Both the position numbers and the translations under genes were made by a program. Below, piece by piece: positions 1 to 6,538 of a stretch of 23,042 bases of DNA. Below the pieces are notes generated by a model, which made no database searches, was not told the DNA's origin, and was given only the letters and a program-made list of their open reading frames with translations. The DNA is from Opitutaceae bacterium (GTDB taxonomy: Bacteria > Verrucomicrobiota > Verrucomicrobiia > Opitutales > Opitutaceae): the NCBI GenBank assembly GCA_005786775.1, contig SYDD01000222.1, positions 1-23,042 on the forward strand, in the 5' to 3' direction. Each line of letters opens with the position of its first letter. Within the stretch, counting starts at the first letter, position 1.

Positions 1-375
1 ACGATCACCGCGGGCGCGCCCTCCCCGCACGAAGCCATCTTGCTGAACGCCTATCCCCGCGGCGGGGCGGTGCGGATGGGCGACTGGAAGCTGGTCCGCA
101 ACGGCGCGATCGGCGCCAACGACCTGCCGGACAACCCGGCCACGACCGGCAAGAAAAAGAGCGGCAAAAAGGCGGCCCCGGCCGCGGAGACGATCGAGCT
201 TTTCAACCTCGCCGCGGATCCTGGCGAACGTGAGAACCTCGCCGCGCGCCACCCGGAAATCGTCCAACGGCTCACCGTCCGCCTCGAGACTTTCGTCCGG
301 GAAGCCCTGCCGCCCAAGGCAGAGGCGGCCCCCGAAGGCTTCCGCGCCCCCCGCGTTTGGGGCCAGCCCGACTGA
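1..375 (+). CDS. Sulfatase, C-terminal part (partial at 5' edge)
   Basis: This is the end of a sulfatase-family hydrolase, which would cleave sulfate esters from polysaccharides or other sulfated compounds, probably outside the cytoplasm. The frame is open from the first base of the window, so the catalytic N-terminal part with the formylglycine site lies outside. The visible part has the family's typical C-terminal subdomain: an alanine- and glycine-rich approach, RMGDWKLV, then IELFNLAADPGERENLA, followed by a helix and a short proline-rich tail ending in WGQPD. A Lys/Ala-rich low-complexity insert (KKKSGKKAAPAAE) interrupts the subdomain between the WKLV strand and the ELFNL strand. The gene runs towards the convergent peptidase E gene, with only 15 bp between the two stop codons. 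The family is clear; the substrate is unknown. Confidence 0.85.
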   Translation, partial: TITAGAPSPHEAILLNAYPRGGAVRMGDWKLVRNGAIGANDLPDNPATTGKKKSGKKAAPAAETIELFNLAADPGERENLAARHPEIVQRLTVRLETFVREALPPKAEAAPEGFRAPRVWGQPD

Positions 376-390
376 ACGCGCAGCCAGTCT

Positions 391-1209
391 TCAGCCTGTC
401 GTCTCGACCAGCTCCGGCACCGGTACGCCCGCCACCAGTTCCCGATCGCGGCCCGCCTCATAGACCCATCCCTGACCCGCGGCCAGCCGCGCCGTCCCCG
501 CATGGAGCCGCACCACGGCAGCGTCACCCAGCGCGAGCACGCGCTCCCCAGGATTAAACCGCAAGTAGCCGCGGATCTTGCCCGCGCGGACGCGGAAGTC
601 CGCTTCCTGCGTGGACGCGGGATGGTGCGGGTTGATCGTCACCGGCAGGAGTCCGAGGGCGTCGCGCGAGGCGACTTCGGTCACGGGAAAATCATTGGTC
701 GTGCCAATGCGGCGCCCGATGACGTTGGCGCCCGCACTGGAGCCGCCACAGGGCACGCCGGCGACGGCGCGTTCCCGGATTAGCGCAAGTTGGCCCGTCC
801 GCTGTAGCTCCGCCAGCAGCACGAAGGTTTCCCCACCCCCGATGAAGATGCCGTCCGCCGCGCGCAGTAGCGCCACGGCGCCGGGCTCGTCGCGGCGGTG
901 CAGGGACTGCACGGTAGGCACGCCCAGTTCCCGGAACGCCGCCCGCAACCGTGCCTCCATCGCATCGCGTTCGGACGAGTGGGTCGCGTGCAGGACCAGC
1001 GCCAACTGCCGGACCGACCCGAAGTGCGCGCGCATCACATCCTCGACCGACGGTGCGAACCGCGCCCCACGCATCATCGCCCCCCCGGACACGAGGATTG
1101 AAGGCGAGACACCGACGGTGGGCGACGCGGCACTGTGGCCGCGGACCACGCACGCCGCCGCCGCGGTGGCGAGGAAGGTGCGGCGGGGCAGCGGGACTTT
1201 AGTTGCCAT
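391..1209 (-). CDS. Peptidase E-like (S51) dipeptidase with Tat-type signal
   Basis: A 272-residue member of the S51 family, which contains alpha-aspartyl dipeptidase PepE and cyanophycinase. PepE hallmarks are visible in order: FIGGGETF (122-129), the nucleophile elbow GGSSAGAN with Ser158, TNDFPVTE (171-178), and LGLLPVTINPHH with His195. A candidate acidic triad partner is Glu202. Cytosolic PepE has no leader, but here the N-terminus reads PRRTFLATAAAA, a twin-arginine plus hydrophobic stretch typical of Tat export, so the protein is probably periplasmic. I chose the ATG at 1209 because it gives exactly this leader; a longer open frame upstream is only the shadow of the sulfatase gene. The start overlaps the end of the upstream sulfatase by 11 bp (ATGGCAACTAA), which points to translational coupling. 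The likely reaction is release of N-terminal Asp from small peptides; a cyanophycinase-like role is the alternative. Confidence 0.85.
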   Translation of the reverse strand: MATKVPLPRRTFLATAAAACVVRGHSAASPTVGVSPSILVSGGAMMRGARFAPSVEDVMRAHFGSVRQLALVLHATHSSERDAMEARLRAAFRELGVPTVQSLHRRDEPGAVALLRAADGIFIGGGETFVLLAELQRTGQLALIRERAVAGVPCGGSSAGANVIGRRIGTTNDFPVTEVASRDALGLLPVTINPHHPASTQEADFRVRAGKIRGYLRFNPGERVLALGDAAVVRLHAGTARLAAGQGWVYEAGRDRELVAGVPVPELVETTG

Positions 1210-2656
1210 CCGATTTGGCCTTGCGCTTGCCGGCCTTAGCGGCCTTCCCCGCTGGCGTCCCGGCGGCTCCGGGGTTGGCGGTCGGCAAAGGGGCATTGAT
1301 CTCGCGGCGCCACGCGAGGAGCCGCGCGTGCAGCGCACGAGCCCGCTCGGGCTGCGCGGACGCAAGATTCACGCGCTCGCCGACATCCTCCCGCAGGTTG
1401 TACAGTTCGAGCCGACCATCCTCGAGGAATTCCATCAGTTTCCAGTCCCCCTCATGGATCAGACTGACCGGCGTCGTGCGCCAACTGCCGGCGCCGGCTC
1501 CGAGGTAGCCTGGGAAATGCTGGAAAATCGCCGTCCGCCCCAGCCGCGCGCCCGGGTCCCGAAGCAACGGCAGCAGGTTCTCCCCGTCGAGTACCTGCCC
1601 AGGGGGTAAACTCGCCCCGGCGGCCGCAGCGAGCGTCGGAAGCAAGTCCACGTGGATGGTTGGCACCTCGCGCGTCTGCCCCGCCGGGATCTGGCCGGGC
1701 CAGCGGGCGAGAAAGGGTACCCGCGTGCCACCCTCGTACAGACTCCCTTTACCGCTTCGCAGGGGCGCGTTGTCCGTGACGTCCCCCCGCTCGTTGCGAA
1801 CCCCTTCGCGGGAATACCCCCCCACGCCCCCGTTATCGCTGGCGAAAATGAGCAGCGTGTTTTCCGCCAGCCGCAACTCGTCGAGCACTGCCATCAAGCG
1901 CCCGACGCTCTCGTCGACGCTCGCGAGCATCGCCGCGTAGACCGGATTGCGGTGACCGTCCGCTACCGGTTTCGCCCGGAAGCGCGCGACGAGTTCAGGC
2001 TTCGCCTCGTACGGGGCGTGGACGCCAAAGTGCGGCAGGTAGAGGAAGAAGGCCCGGTCGCGGTGGCGACGGATGAAGTCCACCGCGCGGTCCGTGAGAA
2101 AATCCGCTAGGTACTGCCCCTTCGGATAGGGGGTGGCGGGCGCGGTCTCAAAGTCGAAGTGGCGACCGTTCGAGACAATGGCTTCATCGAAGCCGCGCCG
2201 ACCGGGCAGGTACTCCCCGCGCTGACCGAGGTGCCACTTACCGAACATCGCCGTGGCGTAACCGGCGCCTTTCAGCACCTGGGGAAGCAGGACGCGGTCG
2301 AGCGGCAGGTTGGTGACATTTTCGACTGGGCGGAGTGGCCGGGAAGACCAGTCAAAGCGGTCCGTGCCGCCCACGGTGTAGACGCCGGTGCGCGGCGCGT
2401 ACTGGCCGGTCATCAGCGCGGCGCGGGTAGGCGCGCAGTTCTGATGATGATGATGATTCATCAGCCGCGTGCCCTGCGCGGCCAAGCGGTCGAGGTGGGG
2501 CGTCTCGTAGTAGCGGCTGCCCTGCACTCCGAGGTCGGTATAACCCAGGTCATCGGCCAAGATGAAGATGATGTTGGGCCGGGCCGGGGCCGGGACCGGT
2601 GCGGCGGCCGCGGGAAGTACAGCTAGGAGCAGTAAGAGCGGGGCGAGGGAGCGCAT
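1199..2656 (-). CDS. Secreted sulfatase with Cys-type formylglycine site
   Basis: A 485-residue arylsulfatase-family enzyme. A signal peptide (residues 1-19, ending near AAAAP) is followed by PNIIFILADDLGY with metal ligands Asp35 and Asp36. The active-site signature is CAPTR with Cys74, the residue converted to formylglycine in this family. Further family landmarks are GKWHLG (139-144), the HFGVHAPY block, FASDNGG and GKGSLYEGG. The C-terminal WKLMEF and ELYNLREDVGERVNLA strands close the fold. The residues just before Cys74 form a His run (NHHHHQN) encoded by a trinucleotide repeat. The tail is Ala/Lys-rich and ends in KRKAKSDGN. The start at 2656 has GGAG at proper spacing. The gene overlaps the downstream peptidase E gene by 11 bp. 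The sulfated substrate cannot be told from sequence; a carbohydrate ester is likely given the pectinesterase and second sulfatase nearby. Confidence 0.93.
   Translation of the reverse strand: MRSLAPLLLLLAVLPAAAAPVPAPARPNIIFILADDLGYTDLGVQGSRYYETPHLDRLAAQGTRLMNHHHHQNCAPTRAALMTGQYAPRTGVYTVGGTDRFDWSSRPLRPVENVTNLPLDRVLLPQVLKGAGYATAMFGKWHLGQRGEYLPGRRGFDEAIVSNGRHFDFETAPATPYPKGQYLADFLTDRAVDFIRRHRDRAFFLYLPHFGVHAPYEAKPELVARFRAKPVADGHRNPVYAAMLASVDESVGRLMAVLDELRLAENTLLIFASDNGGVGGYSREGVRNERGDVTDNAPLRSGKGSLYEGGTRVPFLARWPGQIPAGQTREVPTIHVDLLPTLAAAAGASLPPGQVLDGENLLPLLRDPGARLGRTAIFQHFPGYLGAGAGSWRTTPVSLIHEGDWKLMEFLEDGRLELYNLREDVGERVNLASAQPERARALHARLLAWRREINAPLPTANPGAAGTPAGKAAKAGKRKAKSDGN
2442..2456. repeat. Trinucleotide repeat (TGA)5 / (TCA)5 in sulfatase gene
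   Basis: Five perfect TGA units on the + strand. On the coding strand these read as consecutive CAT codons for the four-His run three residues before the formylglycine Cys of the sulfatase. Slippage here would change protein length by whole residues without breaking the frame. Confidence 0.8.
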
Positions 2657-2781
2657 GGGGTAGCTCCAACCAAACCCCGCGCGCGAGGAGGGCGAGCCGG
2701 AATTCCGCCGCCGCCCCGCGAGTTGGGTGCGATTTTAGTTTGGCGCCAGCACGGCGGACGCCTTGATCCCCGACCGTGGCG
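2657..2781. promoter_or_regulatory. Divergent intergenic region, sulfatase / MBL hydrolase
   Basis: About 125 bp between two divergent genes. It contains one AT-richer patch, GCGATTTTAGTTTGGC around 2730-2745, in otherwise GC-rich DNA. Read on the - strand this includes TAAAAT, a plausible -10 element for the sulfatase operon, with a leader of roughly 75 bp. The sulfatase start is preceded by GGAG at normal spacing. I see no convincing ribosome binding site for the + strand gene. No promoter can be assigned firmly. Confidence 0.35.
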
Positions 2782-3579
2782 ATGCGTTTCACTATCTTGG
2801 GCAGCGGCAGCGCAGGTAACGCCGCTCTGCTCGTGACCGCGGAGGCACGCGTGCTGATCGATGCCGGCTTCTCCGCCCGACGCCTTGCGCAGCTCCTCGC
2901 TGCGCAGGGAGAATCCCTGGAACGCGTCGACGCCGTGTTTCTCACGCACGAGCACGGGGACCACGCCGGAGGGCTCGAAGGGCTACGGCGCCACCCGCAC
3001 CTAAAGGTATTCGCCAACCACGCCACCAGCCGCGCCGTGCAGGCCGGCCTCTCATGGAACGCCGGCTGGCAGCTTTTTGAGACCGGCGGCCGCTTCCGCT
3101 ACCGCGACCTTGAGGTCGAGACCTTCGCGGTGCCCCACGATGCGCAGGATCCAGTCGCCTTTCGTTTCACCCACGGGCCCGCAAACGATCCGGGTGCCCC
3201 GCTGCGGACGCTGGCGTGGCTCACCGACCTGGGTCACGCGCCCCTCAACGTCCGCCAATGCCTCCACGACTGCGACGCCGTGGTCGTCGAGTCCAACCAC
3301 TGTCCGCAGCTACTCCAAGCAGACTCTCGCCGCCCCTGGGCGCTCAAGCAGCGCATCGCCGGCCGTCACGGTCACCTCTCCAACGAGGCCGTGCGGGCAT
3401 TGCTCACCGAGGTCGCTAGTCCCCGTTGGCGGCACGTGTTTCTGACCCACCTTTCGCGCGACTGCAACACGCCCGCCGCGGTCGAGGCCGCCCTCGCCGG
3501 CGTCCGCGCCTCTCTGCCCGCCTGCGCCTTCGCCGTCGTACCGCCCGGCGTATCTACCCCGTGGTGCGAGGTCGGCTGA
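2782..3579 (+). CDS. YycJ/WalJ-like metallo-beta-lactamase-fold hydrolase
   Basis: A 265-residue cytoplasmic member of the metallo-beta-lactamase superfamily, of the YycJ/WalJ type often annotated as an exonuclease. It opens with MRFTILGSGSAGNA, the usual start of this family. The metal-binding signature THEHGDH follows (His56, His58, Asp60, His61). Later landmarks are the VPHDAQDP segment, LTDLGH, VVESNH and FLTHLSRDCN near the end, which supply the remaining metal ligands in the family. I chose the ATG at 2782 because the conserved N-terminus begins there; a GTG two codons earlier at 2776 is possible. It is followed on the same strand by pyruvate kinase after a strong hairpin, so it probably forms its own transcription unit. 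The exact substrate is unknown: family members act on nucleic acids, but this is not shown by the sequence. Confidence 0.9.
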   Translation: MRFTILGSGSAGNAALLVTAEARVLIDAGFSARRLAQLLAAQGESLERVDAVFLTHEHGDHAGGLEGLRRHPHLKVFANHATSRAVQAGLSWNAGWQLFETGGRFRYRDLEVETFAVPHDAQDPVAFRFTHGPANDPGAPLRTLAWLTDLGHAPLNVRQCLHDCDAVVVESNHCPQLLQADSRRPWALKQRIAGRHGHLSNEAVRALLTEVASPRWRHVFLTHLSRDCNTPAAVEAALAGVRASLPACAFAVVPPGVSTPWCEVG

Positions 3580-3582
3580 GCC

Positions 3583-3623
3583 GGGCCGCGGGACCGGGGC
3601 TTGCCCCGCGCCCCCCGCGGCCC
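3583..3623 (+). terminator. Compound hairpin between MBL gene and pyk
   Basis: A perfect 10-bp outer stem (GGGCCGCGGG at 3583-3592 with CCCGCGGCCC at 3614-3623) encloses a second 5-bp stem (CGGGG at 3595-3599 with CCCCG at 3604-3608) around the loop CTTG. It starts four bases after the MBL stop codon and ends 14 bases before the pyk ATG. There is no T-run. It fits a terminator of the MBL gene, but its position would also place it in the pyk leader if the two genes are co-transcribed. Confidence 0.55.
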
Positions 3624-3637
3624 ACCATCGGGCCCCG

Positions 3638-5059
3638 ATGACCGCCCCTTTTCGCCACACCAAGATCATCGCCACGCTCGGTCCTGCCACCGAGGACGAG
3701 GCGATGCTTGGCCGCCTCATCGAGGCCGGGGTGGACGTTGTACGGCTCAACATGGCGCACGCCACCCACGATTGGACGCGAGCCGTCATTCGCCGCATCC
3801 GGGCGGTCAGCGCCCGTCAGGGCCGCGAAGTCGCCGTGATGATGGATATCAAGGGCCCGGAGATCCGTACCGGGGCGCTTCCTGCACCACTGGTTCTGCG
3901 GGAGGGAGACCTGCTGGACCTAATGGTCGATCCCGCCGCGCCCGCACGCTCGGGCGTGCCCGCCGTGACTGTAAACTACCCCGGCCTCGTTCACGACGTG
4001 CCCGTGGGCGCCGTGGTGCTGGTGGACAATGGCCTGCTCCGCTTCCACGTTGAAACGAAGGACGCGACGCGGCTGACGTGCCGAGCCCTACTTGCCGGCG
4101 AGCTAGGCTCGCGTCGCCACATCAACCTACCCGGCGTCCGCGTCTCGCTGCCGTCGTTCACCGAGAAAGACCGGGCAGACACGCTAGTGGGCATCGAGGA
4201 GGGGATCGACTTCCTCGCCTTGTCCTTCGTGCGCGCGGCGGAGGACCTAGAGGCATTGCGGCGCTTCCTCGAGGAGCGGCGCTCCCGCGCCCGGATCATC
4301 GCGAAGATCGAGGACCAGTCGGCGATCACCAACCTCGAGGCCATCATCGAGGCATCCGACGGACTGATGGTCGCGCGCGGGGACCTTGGGATCGAGTGTC
4401 CTTTCGAGGAACTCCCCGTCATCCAGCGCCGGGCAATCCGCGCGTGCCTCGCCCGCGGACGGCCCGTGATCGTCGCGACGCACATGCTCGAGTCGATGAT
4501 CACCCAGCCGGTGCCCACCCGCGCGGAGATCACCGATGTAGCCCACGCGGTCTTCGAGCAGGCGGACGCCGTGATGCTTTCGGGCGAGACAACCGTCGGC
4601 CGCTATCCGATCGAGTGCGTGCGGATGCTGGACGGAATCGCCCGGCGGATTGAGCGGGAGACGGCGGGGGAGGCGGGCGCGGGGGCCGCGTTCACCGGCG
4701 ACCGCATGAAGGTCCTGCACGCCGCGGTCACCCTCGCTCGCCAAATTCCCAGCGCGCACCTCGTCACCTTCACCCGTCACGGCTTCATGGCGCAGGGTCT
4801 CGCCGCGCTCCGTCCCGGCGCCGCCCCAATCCTCGCCTTCACGCCGGCGGTTGGCCTCCTCCGGCAGCTCCGGCTCCTCCGCGGCGTGGAGCCACACCTC
4901 TTGGAGCTGAGCGCGGATCCCAACGACACCGTGACTCGTGCTCTCGCCTTACTGCGCCGCAGCGGACGCGCGGCCTCCGGGGATAAGCTCGTGATCGCGA
5001 CCGACATCGTAGCCGAGGAACAACGCGTCGACAGCGTACAGCTGCGCACGCTGGCCTGA
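3638..5059 (+). CDS. pyk: Pyruvate kinase
   Basis: A 473-residue pyruvate kinase catalysing the last step of glycolysis, phosphoenolpyruvate plus ADP to pyruvate plus ATP, in the cytoplasm. Family landmarks in order: TKIIATLGPAT (8-18), VVRLN (34-38), MDIKGPEIRTG (69-79), the B domain (about 75-165), IIAKIED with catalytic Lys223 and metal ligand Glu225, ARGDLGIE with Asp249, THMLESM, and MLSGETTVGRYP. A complete C-terminal domain follows. Two residues that normally bind the essential potassium ion differ: the Ser of the usual NFSH is Ala40 (NMAH) and the Thr of the usual DTKGPE is Ile71 (DIKGPE). The Glu of KGPE, linked to potassium dependence in the family, is kept. The start ATG at 3638 gives the standard N-terminus. 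The gene converges on the sigma factor gene, with a hairpin across both stop codons. Confidence 0.95.
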   Translation: MTAPFRHTKIIATLGPATEDEAMLGRLIEAGVDVVRLNMAHATHDWTRAVIRRIRAVSARQGREVAVMMDIKGPEIRTGALPAPLVLREGDLLDLMVDPAAPARSGVPAVTVNYPGLVHDVPVGAVVLVDNGLLRFHVETKDATRLTCRALLAGELGSRRHINLPGVRVSLPSFTEKDRADTLVGIEEGIDFLALSFVRAAEDLEALRRFLEERRSRARIIAKIEDQSAITNLEAIIEASDGLMVARGDLGIECPFEELPVIQRRAIRACLARGRPVIVATHMLESMITQPVPTRAEITDVAHAVFEQADAVMLSGETTVGRYPIECVRMLDGIARRIERETAGEAGAGAAFTGDRMKVLHAAVTLARQIPSAHLVTFTRHGFMAQGLAALRPGAAPILAFTPAVGLLRQLRLLRGVEPHLLELSADPNDTVTRALALLRRSGRAASGDKLVIATDIVAEEQRVDSVQLRTLA

Positions 5060-5077
5060 GCGCCTACCCGCTCAGGC
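5054..5077. terminator. Bidirectional hairpin across two convergent stop codons
   Basis: A perfect 9-bp inverted repeat, GCCTGAGCG (5054-5062) and CGCTCAGGC (5069-5077), with a 6-base loop. The TGA of pyk (5057-5059) lies in the left arm and the TGA of the - strand sigma gene (5074-5072) lies in the right arm. The symmetry suits a shared terminator for the two convergent transcripts, although no T-run follows. Confidence 0.6.
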
Positions 5078-5683
5078 ACGCCGCAGCCAGCGCGCGAGGG
5101 TGACCCGCAGCGCCGCGCGCGCCCGCTCCAGTCGGCGTTCGATCGCCTTGGGCGTGGCACCCACGATCTCCGCGATCTCTGCCTGGCCCAACCCCTCGTA
5201 CTCAAACAACACCAGCGCTGCCCGCTGATCCAAGGGCAGTGCCACGACCGCGGCGCGCACCGCCTCCACCCGCTCCTGGGCCTCCAGCGCGCCAGCCCCA
5301 TCCGCACCCGCCGCCGACGGCACGGGGGTCCACTCTTCCAGGGCCACCAGCGGCCGACGGCGCCACCAGCGCAGGCGGTTGCGCGCCAGATTCAGAGCGA
5401 GGGACAACATCCAGGGCCGGAACTCCGCCCCGGCCCGGAAGCGCTCCCGCTGTTGCCACAGGCGCACGAACGCCTCCTGCGCCAGCTCCTCGGCCTCCGC
5501 GGCGTTACCCACCAGCCGCGCGATGACAGCCTTTAGGGGGCGTTCCCAACGCTCCATCAGCAACCCTAGCGCGGTCTCGTCCCCTACCTGCACGCGGGCC
5601 ATCAGCTCCCGATCGAGGGCGGCCGCCTCCGCGCCCGCGGCGGGGGCGGCCTGCGAACGGACCGACGGATCGGCCGACCTCAC
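5072..5683 (-). CDS. ECF-type RNA polymerase sigma factor
   Basis: A 203-residue sigma-70 family factor of the ECF type, with region 2 and region 4 only. Region 2 covers about residues 27-112: LMARVQVGDETALGLLMERW, then AEELAQEAFVRLWQQR and FRPWMLSLALNLARNRLRWWRRR. Region 4 covers about 137-195: ALPLDQRAALVLFEYEGLGQAEIAEIVG followed by the recognition helix ATPKAIERRLERARAAL. The start is the GTG at 5683, whose last two bases join the TGA stop of the upstream sensor gene in a 4-bp GTGA overlap; the longer open frame upstream is a shadow. It is the last gene of an anti-sigma/sensor/sigma operon, an arrangement like CnrYXH, so it is expected to be held at the membrane and released on metal stress. 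Its target promoters are unknown; the divergent TRASH protein and the ATPase are the obvious candidates. Confidence 0.92.
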   Translation of the reverse strand: MRSADPSVRSQAAPAAGAEAAALDRELMARVQVGDETALGLLMERWERPLKAVIARLVGNAAEAEELAQEAFVRLWQQRERFRAGAEFRPWMLSLALNLARNRLRWWRRRPLVALEEWTPVPSAAGADGAGALEAQERVEAVRAAVVALPLDQRAALVLFEYEGLGQAEIAEIVGATPKAIERRLERARAALRVTLARWLRRA

Positions 5684-6111
5684 GGCGCCAGCCGCACGCT
5701 GGGCGCCCCCTGGTGGGTGTGTCCGCGGATGCGGGGCAGCACGAGGGCGAGATAACGCTCCCCGTGCGCCGGATCCATCCGCGCCGCCACCTGCCGGAAG
5801 TGGGCGGTCATCGCCCCTACGCAGTGCTCCTCGAGCGCCGCGATCTCCGCCGGCGGCGCGAACCGCTCTCGCGCCGCCACGATGGCCGCACAGTGCGCGC
5901 TGCACTCGATGCTAAACTCCTCATGCAAGCGCCGCACCGCTGCGAAGCGTTCCGCGTCGAGGGAGAATTCGACGCGCAGCCATTCGAGGGCGTCACCCTG
6001 CCGGGCCGCCATGCGCAGGGCCCGGTCCCCACTCACGAGAAAGGCCACGCCGAACGCGGCCGCAGCCACGACGGCCGCCAGGAGGAGCGTAAGGAGCAGG
6101 TTTCGCGTCAC
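5680..6111 (-). CDS. Periplasmic heavy-metal sensor, CnrX/Spy-like
   Basis: A 143-residue protein with an N-terminal membrane anchor (residues 5-26) and a helical periplasmic domain. That domain is rich in possible metal ligands: RLHEEFSIECSAHC (His63, Cys70, His73, Cys74), EEHCVGAMTAH (His96, Cys97, Met101, His104), then MDPAH (Met112, His116) and a C-terminal HTH (131-133). Size, anchor, helix content and ligand placement resemble the periplasmic metal-sensing proteins that accompany sigma factors, such as CnrX, and the wider Spy/CpxP-like group. Its ligands include three Cys residues, unlike the His/Glu/Met set known for CnrX. The start is GTG at 6111, 15 bp after the anti-sigma stop, and the stop overlaps the sigma start by 4 bp. 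The likely role is to bind metal, probably copper, and trigger release of the sigma factor. The metal is inferred from the ATPase nearby. Confidence 0.75.
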   Translation of the reverse strand: MTRNLLLTLLLAAVVAAAAFGVAFLVSGDRALRMAARQGDALEWLRVEFSLDAERFAAVRRLHEEFSIECSAHCAAIVAARERFAPPAEIAALEEHCVGAMTAHFRQVAARMDPAHGERYLALVLPRIRGHTHQGAPSVRLAP

Positions 6112-6126
6112 GGGCGCTTGGTGGGT

Positions 6127-6429
6127 TCAGCGGGGCGGCACCATCCGCCGCGCGTCCAGACCCGCGACGTAAGCCGAGGCTAGGCGGGCGCGATCCTCGT
6201 CAATCCGCGCGCGGGCGCGCCCGTGCCCGCTCAACGCCCCCCCGATCAGGGCTACCGCCAGGCCGCCGGCTACCAGCGTCGCCCGTCGGCGGACAAACGC
6301 GGCCCACGACGCGGCGGCACTTCCCGGGCCCAGACGATCCCGTACCGCCCGGCGAAACCCGGGGTCCGGGGAAGGCTCGACGCGCCAGGAGGCTAGCAGG
6401 GGCGGCAGGGGATCGGGGGAGGAACGCAT
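6127..6429 (-). CDS. Small membrane anti-sigma factor (CnrY-like)
   Basis: A 100-residue protein with a cytoplasmic N-terminal half (MRSSPDPLPPLLASWRVEPS, then a basic helix FRRAVRDRL), one membrane helix (about 49-67) and a short charged periplasmic tail. No zinc-binding HxxxCxxC motif is present, so it is not a ZAS-type anti-sigma. The type is assigned mainly from position: it is the first gene of an operon with a periplasmic metal sensor and an ECF sigma factor, the same set as CnrY, CnrX and CnrH. I chose the ATG at 6429 because residues upstream of it in the open frame look unlike protein and run into the divergent promoter region. It would hold the sigma factor at the membrane until the sensor detects metal. 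Without the context it would be a hypothetical membrane protein. Confidence 0.68.
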   Translation of the reverse strand: MRSSPDPLPPLLASWRVEPSPDPGFRRAVRDRLGPGSAAASWAAFVRRRATLVAGGLAVALIGGALSGHGRARARIDEDRARLASAYVAGLDARRMVPPR

Positions 6430-6538
6430 ATACTCGAACCACCTTACCCCGGTGGCCGGCAAATCCCCCTCGTCATCTCGTCGAGGGGACGCCGGCGAGA
6501 TTTTGCGGGGGAATAGCGGCTCCGAGGTGTAGGCTTTG
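6430..6538. promoter_or_regulatory. Divergent control region with inverted repeats
   Basis: 109 bp between the divergent anti-sigma operon and the TRASH-like gene. It holds two inverted repeats. One is CCCCTCG (6466-6472) with CGAGGGG (6482-6488) around a 9-base spacer; the other is CCACC (6439-6443) with GGTGG (6451-6455). A GAACC that could serve as an ECF -35 element lies at 6436-6440 but has no matching -10 at normal spacing. GAGGTG about 10 bases before 6539 is a fair ribosome binding site for the TRASH gene. The region is the natural place for metal-dependent control of both directions. Confidence 0.4.
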
